This document shows positions 37,401-49,400 of a DNA stretch of 64,000 nt, in pieces; positions within the stretch are counted from its first letter, which is position 1, and every line of letters starts with the position of its first letter. Position numbers and translations under genes: made by a program. Origin of the DNA: Acridotheres tristis (lineage: Eukaryota; Chordata; Aves; Passeriformes; Sturnidae); assembly GCA_037013685.1 (NCBI GenBank), contig CM072908.1, positions 2,059,001-2,123,000 on the forward strand, in the 5' to 3' direction. The notes beneath the pieces were generated by a model that saw nothing but the letters and a program-made list of their open reading frames with translations, searched no databases and was not told the origin of the DNA.

Positions 37401-40400
37401 ACTCTATGGCAGAGAAATCCCACGATTTTATCCAACTAAAAGGAGAGAATCTGCCTTTTCCCAGCGGGATTTCCTGCAGAGGGGACAGAGCACTGACCTG
37501 CAGCCGCCTTGCCGCCGCCGCCGCTGATGTTCACCACCTTGCTGTCCCTCTGCGGCTCCAGCACGGCCAGGTGGTAGATCCTGCGTTCGTGCAGCCCGCA
37601 GTAGTGGTGGTGCAGGTGACACGAGTAGGTTCCCTCGTCGGCGCTCTCCAGGTGCGAGATGCGCAGCGAGAAATCGCCGGCGGCGAAGGCGGCGCGGCTC
37701 ACGTTCATTTTCTGCCGCAGGAACTGCGGGCCGTACGAGCGGCGCTCCCCGGACGCGTACAGATCCACCAGGCGGTCAGCACGGTCCTGCCAATCGGTAA
37801 AAAACCAAAAAAAAACCCCGTTCTAATCACGGGCAAAAGCCCTGTGATCGATTAAAGTGAGGATGTTGAGTCGTGGTTTGATGATCGGGGTCGCGGCTCT
37901 TTGGAGGAGTTGTCGGAACTTTGGTGATCAGAGCAAGACGGGCTGTACATCGTTTGGCAAGTGATGTGACAAGGGCGCCGTGATTTTGTCATCCTGCTCT
38001 GTGTAACTTTAGAGAAGTTTCTCATGAGGACAAGGAAGAACCCTGGCAAGAACAACATTAAGGTAGAAATGTGTATGCAAGCAATCCGAATGTGCCTGTT
38101 GCTTGCTAAGCGAATAAAAAGCCATTGGAACAGAAAATAAACGGAGCTTGCTTTATCAATCATTTTATCGATCCTATTGATTGTCCGTGTGCCTGCGTGT
38201 TTATTCACCGGCGGCGACACGGGAGTCACCTCCCAAAGGCGTGACCGCCCCGAACGAGGTCCTTTGCCGTCTATTTATTCCCCAATATTTTACATAAAAT
38301 ACATATTCATAAGCCCAGCACCTCCCATCTCCATTTGATATTAAAATGAGCCCGTTCGTCCTTCACGCGTGCGAGGTTCTTCTCTTGAATTTGGGTCGGT
38401 GGTCTCGAAGGATGAAGTCAGGAGAGTCTTCATCAGGTCTCGGTGACCCCCTGGCACGATCCAAGGCTTCATCCTTCGTGATTAACGGTTTATTATTTTT
38501 ACCTTCTTCTGTACGTGAATTTATAAAGTGTAGGGACACATATTGAGAAATTAAGATAATTACAGCCTGAGAAATATTCCAGGCTGGAGCTTCTCAGCTC
38601 TGTTCCCGGTCCAGCTCAAGGCTAAGGGAGAATTTCTCCCAGGGTGATAATTTGGTCAAAATAAAAAGGAATTAATAACAAAATCAAAGCCTTGTTGTGG
38701 TGTGTGCCCAGGCCCTGGCCATGGGGTGTCTTCTCTCTGAACCCATCACCTTTTCTCTGCTCTGGGAGTTGCAGTCCTGCTATAAAACCAAGAGTGTTCC
38801 TGAATAAACTCGGCTCTTTCTATCACGACAGACGCCCACGGAGCTGTGCATCTTATTTTTTAAAGGGTTAAACCCCCTTCCCACGGCTACAACAAAGCAG
38901 CTAATTATCCCAATTAGCTCTAACCTAAGCATCTAGCAATCATTAACCAACCATTCACCTACCTTACATCCTGGCCATAGAAACTAATTTTACCCTTAGC
39001 AAAAAAGTGAACATTTTTAAAAGCCGTGATTCACCTGGGGCACGCCGGGGGGCTGCCGGTCCCAGTGCACCACCTGCTGCTCCTCCTCGCTGTGTCTCTC
39101 GGTCCAGATGTGCTGCCTGTTGACACACGGCAGGGTCACCGTGCTGCCCTCCCGAGCCACCAGCACCGGCTTCTCGCCGTCCCAGTGCTCGCTGGCATCC
39201 TCTCCTGGTGAAAAAAAAAAAAACGGGAGCCGCGCTCATTAAATTGTAACTGTGCGAGCGAAAGTGTAAAAAAAAAAAAATGATTGGAAAGCTGAGATCC
39301 CTCTTAGACACTGGAACCCTGAATTCTGCATCAGGGACACCCAGAGATTGCTCCCAGAGCCTGGAATCCTGAATTCTGCATCAAGGACAACCAGAGATTG
39401 CTCCCAGAGCCTGGAATCCTCAATTCCACATCAAGGACACCCAGAGATTGCTCCCAGAGCCTGGAATCCTGAATTCTGCATCAGGGACACCCTGAGATTG
39501 CTCCCAGATCCTGGAATCCTGAATTCCAGGTGTCAGGGGACACACCTGAGATTGCTCCTAGATCCTGGAATCCTCAATTCCAGGTGTCGAGGACACACCT
39601 GAGTTCCCTCCTAGACCGTGGAATCCTGAATTCCAAGTGTCAAGGACAGCCAGGCACACCTGGGATTGCTCCTGGACCCTGGAATCCGAATTCCACATGT
39701 CAAGGACACACCTGAGATTGCTCCCAGACCCTGGAATCCCGAATTCCAGGTGTCAAGGACACACCTGAGATCCCTCCTAGACCATGGAATTCTGAATTCC
39801 AGGTGTCAAGGACACACCTGAGATCCCTCCTAGACCATGGAATTCTGAATTCCAGGTGTCAAGGACAGCCAGGCACACCTGGGATTGCTCTCTTGGAAAC
39901 CCCTAAAGCTCCACAAGAACAGAATCCCATAACACACCCCCTCCCAAAATCTTCCAAGTGCCCACGTGGCACAGCTTGAACACGACCCTGGCTTTTCCAC
40001 ACTTATTTCAGCCCTTAGTTAAAAAAAAACAAAAAAACAAAAAAAACCACCTTTATCCTCCTCATCCTTGGCCATTTCATGAAGCAAAGCCACTTTCTGC
40101 TCCTCCTAACTCCGAGTTAATCTCCTGCTCCAGAAAAGCAGGAAACAAATTCCCTGCTCAGGCTAAGAATGGAACCAGGCTCTTCATCCCCAATCCTCTG
40201 AGCAGGAAATGCTTTCCTACCCACAAAGGCCTGAATTACTGGAGGAGCTGAAGCTGCACTGCTCTGTTTGGCTCTGGAGAAGGAAAAAGAGAAACTGCAG
40301 AGCCCAGAGGAGCACCCTGGGGCTCTCGGGGTGTTTTTATAGCCCTGGAAATGCCCAGAGGAGCAGCCTGGGGCTCTCAGGGTGTTTTTATTGCCCTGGC

Positions 40401-43400
40401 AGAGCCCAGAGGAGCAGCCTGGGGCCCTCAGGGTGTTTTTATTGCATTGGGAAAGCCCAGAGGAGCACCCTGGGGCTCTCGGGGTGTTTTTATTGCATTG
40501 GGAAAGCCCAGAGGAGCACCCTGGGGCTCTCGGGGTGTTTTTATTGCATTGGGAAAGCCCAGAGGAGCAGCCTGGGGCTCTCGGGGTGTTTTTATTGCCC
40601 TGGAAATGCCCAGAGGAGCAGCCTGGGGCTCTCGGGGTGTTTTTATAGCCCTGGAAATGCCCAGAGGAGCAGCCTGGGGCCCTCAGGGTGTTTTTATTGC
40701 ATTGGGAGAGCCCAGAGGAGCAGCCTGGGGCTCTCGGGGTGTTTTTATTGCATTGGGAGAGCCCAGAGGAGCAGCCTGGGGCTCTCGGGGTGTTTTTATA
40801 GCCCTGGAAATGCCCAGAGGAGCAGCCTGGGGCTCTCAGGGTGTTTTTATTGCCCTGGAAATGCCCAGAGGAGCAGCCTGGGGCTCTCGGGGTGTTTTTA
40901 TTGCCCTGGGAGAGCAGCAGAGAAGATGCAGCTCCATCCCTGCAGCTCCACTGGTGTTCCCCAGAGGTTTAGATGGGTTTTACTGGGTGGGATTCCTGCA
41001 GCTGGCAGCAGCTGGATTTTAGAGCTGGGCTTAAGGTAACTCGAGGTGGGGTTTAAATACAGGGCAAGCTCAGCAGCAAGAGCACAGGCAGGTTCTTGTG
41101 GCTGAGCTGGGATTGTCACCAGGGTTGGGATTGTCACTGGGGTGGGATTGTCACCAGGGCTGGGATTGTCACCAGGGGTTGGGATTGTCTCCAGGGTGGG
41201 ATTGTCACCAGGGGTTGGGATTGTCACCAGGGCTGGGATTGTCACCAGGGGTTGGGATTGTCACCAGAAGGGGTTGGGATTGTCATTGGGGTGGGATTGT
41301 CACCAGGGCTGGGATTGTCACCAGGGGCTGGGATTGTCACCAGGGCTGGGATTGTCACCAGAGGGTTGGGATTGTCACCAGGGCTGGGATTGTCACCAGG
41401 GGTGAGATTGTCACTGGGGTGGGATTGTCACCAGGGTTTGGGATTGTCACCAGGAGTTGGGATTGTCACCAGGGGTGGGATTGTCACCAAAAGGGGTGAG
41501 ACTGTCACCAGGGGTTGGGATTGTCAGCAGGGGCTGGGATTGTCACCAGGGTGGGATTGTCTCCAGGGTGGGATTGTCTCCAGGGTGGGATTGTCACCAG
41601 GGGCTGGGATTGTCACCAGAAGGGGTTGGGATTGTCACCAGGGGTTGGGATTGTCTCCAGGGTGGGATTGTCACCAGGGCTGGGATTGTCACCAGGGCTG
41701 GGATTGTCACCAGGGTTAGGATTGTCACCAGGGGCTGGGATTGTCACCAGGGGTTGGGATTGTCTCCAGGGTGGGATTGTCACCAGGGGCTGGGATTGTC
41801 ACCAGGGGTTGGGATTGTCACCAGGGGTTGGGATTGTCACCAGGGTTGGGATTGTCACCAGGGCTGGGATTGTCACCAGGGCTGGGATTGTCACCAGGGG
41901 TTGGGATTGTCACCAGGGGCTGGGATTGTCACCAGGGTTGGGATTGTCACCAGGGTTAGGATTGTCACCAGGGGCTGGGATTGTCACCAGGGCTGGGATT
42001 GTCACCAGGGGTTGGGATTGTCACCAGGGCTGGGATTGTCACCAGGGCTGGGACTGTCACCAGGGCTGTGCTGCTGCTGCAGCAGGGACAGTTTGGTAAT
42101 GACCAGGAACAACCCCCGAGCTGAGCGGGCTGCAGGCACAGGAGGGAGGGTTTTAACACAATCCCAGAGAAGCTGAGGGGAGCAGCCAGCAAAGGGCACC
42201 GAGAGCAGCGGGCTGTGCCTGCCCAGGCTCTGCGGCCCCTGTCACAGCCCGCGGTGTCACCACACCCACCTCTCCTGGCGACCAGCAGCTGGATTTTCAC
42301 CGTTTCGTACAAGTGGCAGTAGTGATGGTGAAGGTTACAGGAATATGTGCCTTCATCGCTCTCTGCAACTCCTGTAGAGCAGGGAAGAGAGAGGGACTGA
42401 GTGTTTCACACTGAGATTAACGATTTGTGCCGTTTGCACTTCCCCAAATCCTGATCTGGGTGTTAACTTTGGTCCAAGCCATCCTTATCACCAGGGTGGG
42501 TTTAGCAGAGACAAATCATCTCACCCAGCAGAACGATTTGGTCACCTGTGAAATCATTTTTGCTCTTGTGGGGAAGGTGTTTCTATTGACAGGTGGAAAG
42601 AGGGAGCTGGTTTAGGTTGAGCTGAGAGCAGGAACCATGGGGTGCTCATAGCTCAGGAAATGAATCACAACCAAAGGGCCACAAAAAGCCCAGGTGGCTT
42701 CTGGGTTTTTCCAAATTCTCTTTCCAAACAGCTCTGTTTCAAAGGCAAATAAAAAATCTCAGTGCTTCAGAGAACCTCCCAGAATCCCTGAGGTTGGAAA
42801 AGAACTCCAAGACTGAGTCCAACCTCAATGCCCACCTTGTCACCCAGCCCAGAGCACTGAGTGCAGTGTCCAGTCCTTCCTCGGACACCTCCAGGGGTGG
42901 GGACTCCCTAAGCAGCAATTCCCACGTTTAACAACCCTTTCCAGGGAAAAAAAATCCTCCTGCAGCCAGCCTGAACCTCCTCTGGGCCAGCTGGAGGCTT
43001 CACTTTGAAGCAAAAACCAGAGAGCAGCCCAGGAACAGAGCGTGGTTTGGGGGGAAATTCATCAACTTCTTCCTGCCTTGAATCTCCAGCTGAAAGCTCC
43101 ACTTCCCTAAGTGCCCAAGGAGCAGAAATTAATTAATGTGCACGACCAGGAATGCGGGAATTTAGTCAGCTGGAATTGCTGAGAGGGTTTTGATCTGCTG
43201 TGCTGGTTTTTTGGGATAGACTCGGGAGGAGCACAAATACCCAGAGCACTGAGAGCCACCAGTGCACTGAGATTGCTCCCAGAGCCTGGAATCCTCAATT
43301 CCAACTGTCAGGAACAGCCAGACACACCTAAAACTGCTCCCAGATCCTGGAATCCTCAATTCCAACTGTCAGGAACAGCCAGACACACCTAAAACTGCTC

Positions 43401-46400
43401 CCAGATCCTGGAATCCTCAATTCCAACTGTCAGGAACAGCCAGACACACCTAAAACTGCTCCCAGATCCTGGAATCCTGAATTCCAGCTGTCAGGGGCAC
43501 ACCTGAGATTGCTCCCAGACCCTGAAATCCTGAATTCTAAGTGCCAGAGGCACACCTGAGATTGTTCCTAGATCCTGGGATCCTGAATTCAGGTGTCAGG
43601 GGCACACCTGAGATTGCTCCCAGATCCCGGAATCCTGAATTCCAAGTGTCAGGAACAGCCAGGCACACCTAAAACTGCTCCCAAACCAAGGATGGGAACT
43701 CCTCCACCTCCCTGGGCAGCTCCTTCCAAACCCTGCAATTCCTCCCGAGAATAAACCTGCTATTAAACTCATTTACCAAGAACAACCATTTGCACCTTCC
43801 AACCTTTTGCACAAACCCCGCCCCGCCCCAAACCCTCCACAGGGGGATTTAAAAAAAATAAAAATTAAAAAAAAAAATAAAAAAAAATCACCGTACCTTT
43901 AATCACCAGCGAAAAATTCCCATCCGCAAAGGCATTTTCGGGCATGAAGATCCTGCCCTGGTTGTAGGAGCTGTAGACACGCTGGTCCCCAGCTGAGTAC
44001 ATGTCACAGAGCCTCTCCATCCTGCTGTCCCCATAGTAGGAGCTCAGCAGGTCCCAGTGCACCACACGCTGCCGGTCATTGAGACGGTCCTGGGTCCAAA
44101 CCATGCGGTGGCTCTTGCAGGGCAGCACAGCCTGGGAGCCCAGCACTGCACTGATGTTCAGCACTGACACCACCACGCTGGATGGGTTGGAGGCATCGGC
44201 TGGGACTGGAAAAATCAGGAGCAAACAGCAAGAAAATGAGTTGTAGGGTTGTGGAGTTAATGGAGTGGGAGTCTGAGATGTCTGCGTGTTGTTGATTCTG
44301 GTTTGAAAACCAGCATGGGGCACTGTCATGGAGAATCAAATCCTGAGCTGGAAGGGACCCAGAGAATCCCTGATCCAACCTTATCCCTGCACAGACACCC
44401 CAACAATCCCACCCTGTGCATCCCTGGGAGTGGTGTCCAAACCCTCCTGGAGCTGGGACCATTCCCTGGGGAGCCTGTTCTGCACAGACACCACCACGCT
44501 GGATGGGCTGGAGGCATCGGCTGGGACTGGAAAAATCAGGAGGAAACAGCAAGAAAATGAGTTGTAGGGTTGTGGAGTTAATGGTGTAGGAGTTTGGGAT
44601 CTGTGGGATCTCTGGGTATTTTCGATTCTGGTTTCAAGACCAGCACGGGGCACTCTTACAGAGAATTAAAGAATCCTGAGCTGGAAGAGGCCCCGAGAAT
44701 CCCTGATCCAGACACCCCACCAATCCCACTCTGCATCCCTGAGTGTGGTGTCCAAACCCTCCTGGAGCTCTTGGGGTTGGGATCATTCCCTGGGGAGCCT
44801 GAGCAGTGCCCCCCTCAGAGGGAAGAATCTTTTCCTAATAAATAAAACTTTAACACCGAGATTTCATTCATGTCTTTTATCAGGATTGTCCCCTCGAGCT
44901 GTCCTACCCACCTTTCCTAATCCCAACCCCCGGTTTAATCCAGGTTTAGAGACTCCAGTGCATGGGATGCACAATCCATGAAGTGAGGAATGAAAGCCCC
45001 TGCTCATGCCATGGAATCAGGGTCCCTCTCCCTCCTCCTCATGATCACAGAACCTGACAGAGATTCACAGAGATGCCACTCACCTGAATATGAGCACACA
45101 GAACCTGTCAAAGCAGAAAATAAAGAGTGTTTAGTGACAACAAAAGGATAAAAAAGCTACAAACACACTCCAAGTCAGCAGCACCTCTGTTATTGCTCCA
45201 CCCATTGCCCCTGCCCCGTTAATGCTGATTTTTTTTTTTTTGTCTGCACAGTTAATTCTGGGATTCTGCTCTGGATGCATCAGCTCTCTCCAACTCACTC
45301 ACATGACTCAGATCCACACAGGAAGGGCTTTGCCAGAGATGAACCAATTCCTTTGATTCTGCATTTCTCTGGTCCTGCTCCTTGTGTGGGAGGGGGGGGT
45401 CTAGAAGCTCTCCTGGCATCAGGATTTTGATTGCCAGCACAGATTCCCAACACAACACCACCATTCATCCCTGCACCCAGCCAAAACCAAGTGGGTTCCA
45501 TCCAAATCATTGGAGGTTTTGTCCTGCTAATGTCAGAGGCACAAAGTCCCTCAGACAAAGGCTGTATTTTTTTTTTTTTTTAATTTCTTTTTTTTCAACC
45601 CTGGAATTTATGAATTTCAAAATTCAGCTCCAGACTGGGGGTATTTTAGCACACCCCCAAGTGCTGAGAATAAACTTGGTTTCCTCCCCTTTTTCTGTCA
45701 CAAAACACTGGGCAGGGACAGCAGAGGCCAAAAAATGAGCAGCACTTTTCTGCCAGTTCAAAGGCACTTCACACAGGAGGTGATTTTTCCTTACATTTAA
45801 AATCTCAGCATCACAAAGAGAAAATATGAAATCTTGGACAAGGTCTGTGCCCTCTGTATGTAAGAAAGAGAGATCATAATTCCATCATTGGATTGTCTCT
45901 CCTGATAGGCAGCAAAATGGAGCAGCTGCAGCCCTTGTCTGTGCAAGCCAGGACTTGGATTTAGCTCAGAAAAAAAAAACCAAAAAACCAAAAGAATGAT
46001 AAAAATTGATTCCACAGCACCAAACCAGGCAGGAAAAATCGGTGTCACTTGTGCTGCCAGCACAGCAGAGGGGTCACAGTGCCCAGGTGAAGCCTTGAGG
46101 AGCTGGGGCAGAGGCTACACACAGGAAATAAAATTGGTATTTATTGTGAGCCTACAAAAGGCCAACAAAAGCCACAGCCCGGCAATGTCAGTGCCACAGT
46201 GGTGGCCCCTGCCTGGATGGCTCCAAGCTGGAAGGAAAGGAGGGGGTTGGTCACAAAATCTCACACTTTTATAGGTTCTGGTTCATTTGCATGAACCCAC
46301 CCTCCACCTTTCCACTTGGTTTGTGCTCAGGGCCTGAAGTTTGGAGAAAAGGTCCTCGAGTTCTGAACTAGAATAGGAACTGGTTTGTCTTCATCACCCC

Positions 46401-49400
46401 AGCACATCAGTGTGATAACTGATAAAAAATTCGTGTTCATCACAAAAACATAGGGGTTTGTATAAACCACAACACTCAGCCCTGAAGTGAAGCATGGACA
46501 CTAGATAAAGGAAATTATATGATTAAATAATTCTGTTTAAAATCACCTTGTTATGGTATATTTTGTTATTTTATATTATGTTATGTTTTCCAAATAAGTT
46601 GTGTGGGCTCCCAGCTTGCAAACTCAGCCTTCCCAACAGCCCTTCCTGCCTTTGTCTGATCAATGCTGCTCATCTCAAGGAGCAACAAAAAAACCCCAAA
46701 ATTATTGATTACAATAAAAACCCCAAAATTATTGATTACAATAAAAACCCCAGTGTAAGAAGAGGCTGCAAACCGAGGTTGGGTGGAGACCCCTCACGTT
46801 CCCCAGCGCTGCCTGCTCTGTCTGTAGCAAATAAAACAAATCTCAATTCTGCTGAATATCGATATTTGTCTCTCGTTTATAACCTCAGAAAAGCACATCC
46901 GAGGAGAACAGGAAAACTTTAAACTAAAGGCATCACAGGTGATGTTGTGGTGCCTCAGTGGGTGCCAAGGCAATGTCGTGACAGGAGCTGGGGAATGGTG
47001 TGTGAGCCCTGCCCCAACAACCAACAGAAACATCCTCTGCTGGCTCAGGCAGAGCAATGAAAGCATTTACTGCTCTCCTTCCTTTCCTCTGAGCTAATGG
47101 GAAAAACACGGAGCAGCCTCGAATTTACCAAAGCAGCATTTTGAAAAATCCAACCACCGACAAAAGCTACAAAAGCTCAGCCATCCACAGCTCTGAGCTC
47201 ACACCAGCACCTGGTTCTGCTCCTTTTTGGAACCCCTGCACCTTCCACCTGCCAGGGAAAGCGTTGCATCCCAGAAATCTGGGGTTTTTTGAGTTTTCTG
47301 TGATCCCCTAGAGAACACTGCTTTTGACTTAAGGCTTTGGAGAAGGCTCCAAATTTGAGTGATGGAGTTAAAATCACGGGTGTGTAATAAAATAGAAGTG
47401 TGTGATTTCACACGGTGAAGGGTTTTAAAATCTGAGGTTTTTAGAATACAGTGACAGGTGTGGGACAAGGTGGGGGATTTGGGGTGGTGTCTGTTTTCAG
47501 TGCTCATGCTCCTTCTTCTTCATGGCTTCAGTTTTTGGTTGGACAGTTGGTGCTGCAGTGCAGGGCACAGGAGTTTGGGTTTTGGGTCAAAAGTATAAAT
47601 AATACAGGTTTATTCTCTTGAAGAGAGACTTTGTAGCTTGCTAGGTCCAGCTCCATTTTGCTCCCTTCTAGCTGGAAGTGTTGCTGAACTTTCTGTACTT
47701 TAGGAAAGATTTAATAAATAACCAAACCCAAAGGCAAGGACCACCCTTCCCTTCCCTGCCCCTGCCCAGGTGCAGCTGCTGGAGCCACAGGTGATTCTCC
47801 AAACACAACTCTCTGTCCAAAAAAAGGGTTTGGCTGGCATGGAACAGCTTTTAGCCAAGAAAATTTGATGTTTTGTGGGGTCTTTTACCCTCCACCCTTA
47901 AAAACTTCAGCCAAGAGCAGGGCAGGAATGCTGTTCCCTCCTCAAGAAGTCATTCCAAGGTGTTTCTCACTGACCAGGAGATGCTGCGTCCTCTTGGGAC
48001 CAGGGAAGAGCTTGTGGATTTTATCTTTTGCATTTTATAGGATTTGGGACTTGCTGGCTGTTGCCACACGAAGCTGGGTTGACATTGAACATCACCACAA
48101 AAGCCATCCCAGAAGAAATGAATTTAGAATTTAAATATTGGAGCTGAGCACAGAGAGGTGGGAAGAGACAGAATTTCTCACTTTGTGCACACACAGAGCC
48201 TGGACACAAACTTTGGGTCTGAACCTGCCCTAGGATATCACCCATAGTTTGACAAAATGGTGCAAATATTAAAAATAAGTGACATTGCAGCCAAGCAGCA
48301 AAATTCTAGAAGGAGGGGGAAAAAAAAGGATAATTCTTCACAAGAGGCACAGGAACTCCAGCAGAAAAAGAAGGAAGAACTGATTGTTCTGATTGCCCCT
48401 GCACACATCCATCAGCTCGTGGGTAAGGCTCAAAATTATTTGACAGAGCTGTGAATGAGATCACTCAGAAATCTGAGGAATCTGGGATGTCTCTGATCTC
48501 CTGCACGCCTGGAAAAATGGAATTTAGAACAACTGACCTTCAATAACCTGAGCAGAGAGCAGCAGTGGAAGGAGGAACGAGCCTTTTGCTCTTTTCAGAG
48601 ACAAGCAGAGCAACCAAGCCCTGCTTTTAAAATGGATTTTCTGACACAGCAGCTTCGGGACAGAGATAAAGGCACGGCCCAGGGAAGGTGACAGCTCATG
48701 AGCTGCAGCACTGGGGTCAGCTGGAAGCAGGATTCTGGTGGGTCAGCTGTAAAACCACAGAGATTTCACCTGGTGACAGCTCTGAGCTCTGTCCTCACAG
48801 GACTCCAGGAGCTGGAGCTTTCCTTTGGAAAATTTCAAGTTGCATGGGATGGAGAATCACTTTGTCTTCTCTGGGTGATGTAACCACAAAAAAAAAAAAA
48901 AAAAAAGAAAAAAACCAACCAAACAAAAAAAACCCAAAACAACACCAACAAAAAAAGCACCAATAAAAGACAATTCTGTGCTGACTCAGCAGGACCCCAG
49001 AGATACTCTGTGGTCCCACAGTAGGGAAGAGGAAGAGGAAAGCAGCCTGGAAAACTATTTCCTAATCCCTTGTAAAAGGCAGAGCCAGCTCTTACTTCTT
49101 GAATCCCATCCATTTTTCATGTGAAGGATTAAGCCACCAAAAAAAAAAAAAAAAAAAAGAAAAAATCTGTGGGCAAACGAGAAGCAAAAGGCTCGGGCTG
49201 TGAGAGATGTGTGACATGCCCTGAGCTCTCCAGGCAGTGTCCTTGGAGCAGGGCAAGGACAGAGAGCTGAGTCCTTGTCCTGAGCCCTGCCTCAACAATC
49301 CTGGGATGAATTCCCTGCTGGAGATGAATTCCTGGGATGAATTCCCTCCTGGGGATGAATTCATTCCCTCCTGAGCTGCTGATGGAACCACTGAGTTGCT

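Noticed and set aside
40209..41039. 276-codon plus-strand open frame with a 17-residue repeat
   Set aside because: It is a reading of the 51-bp intronic array, antisense to MXRA8, with no start context or domain.
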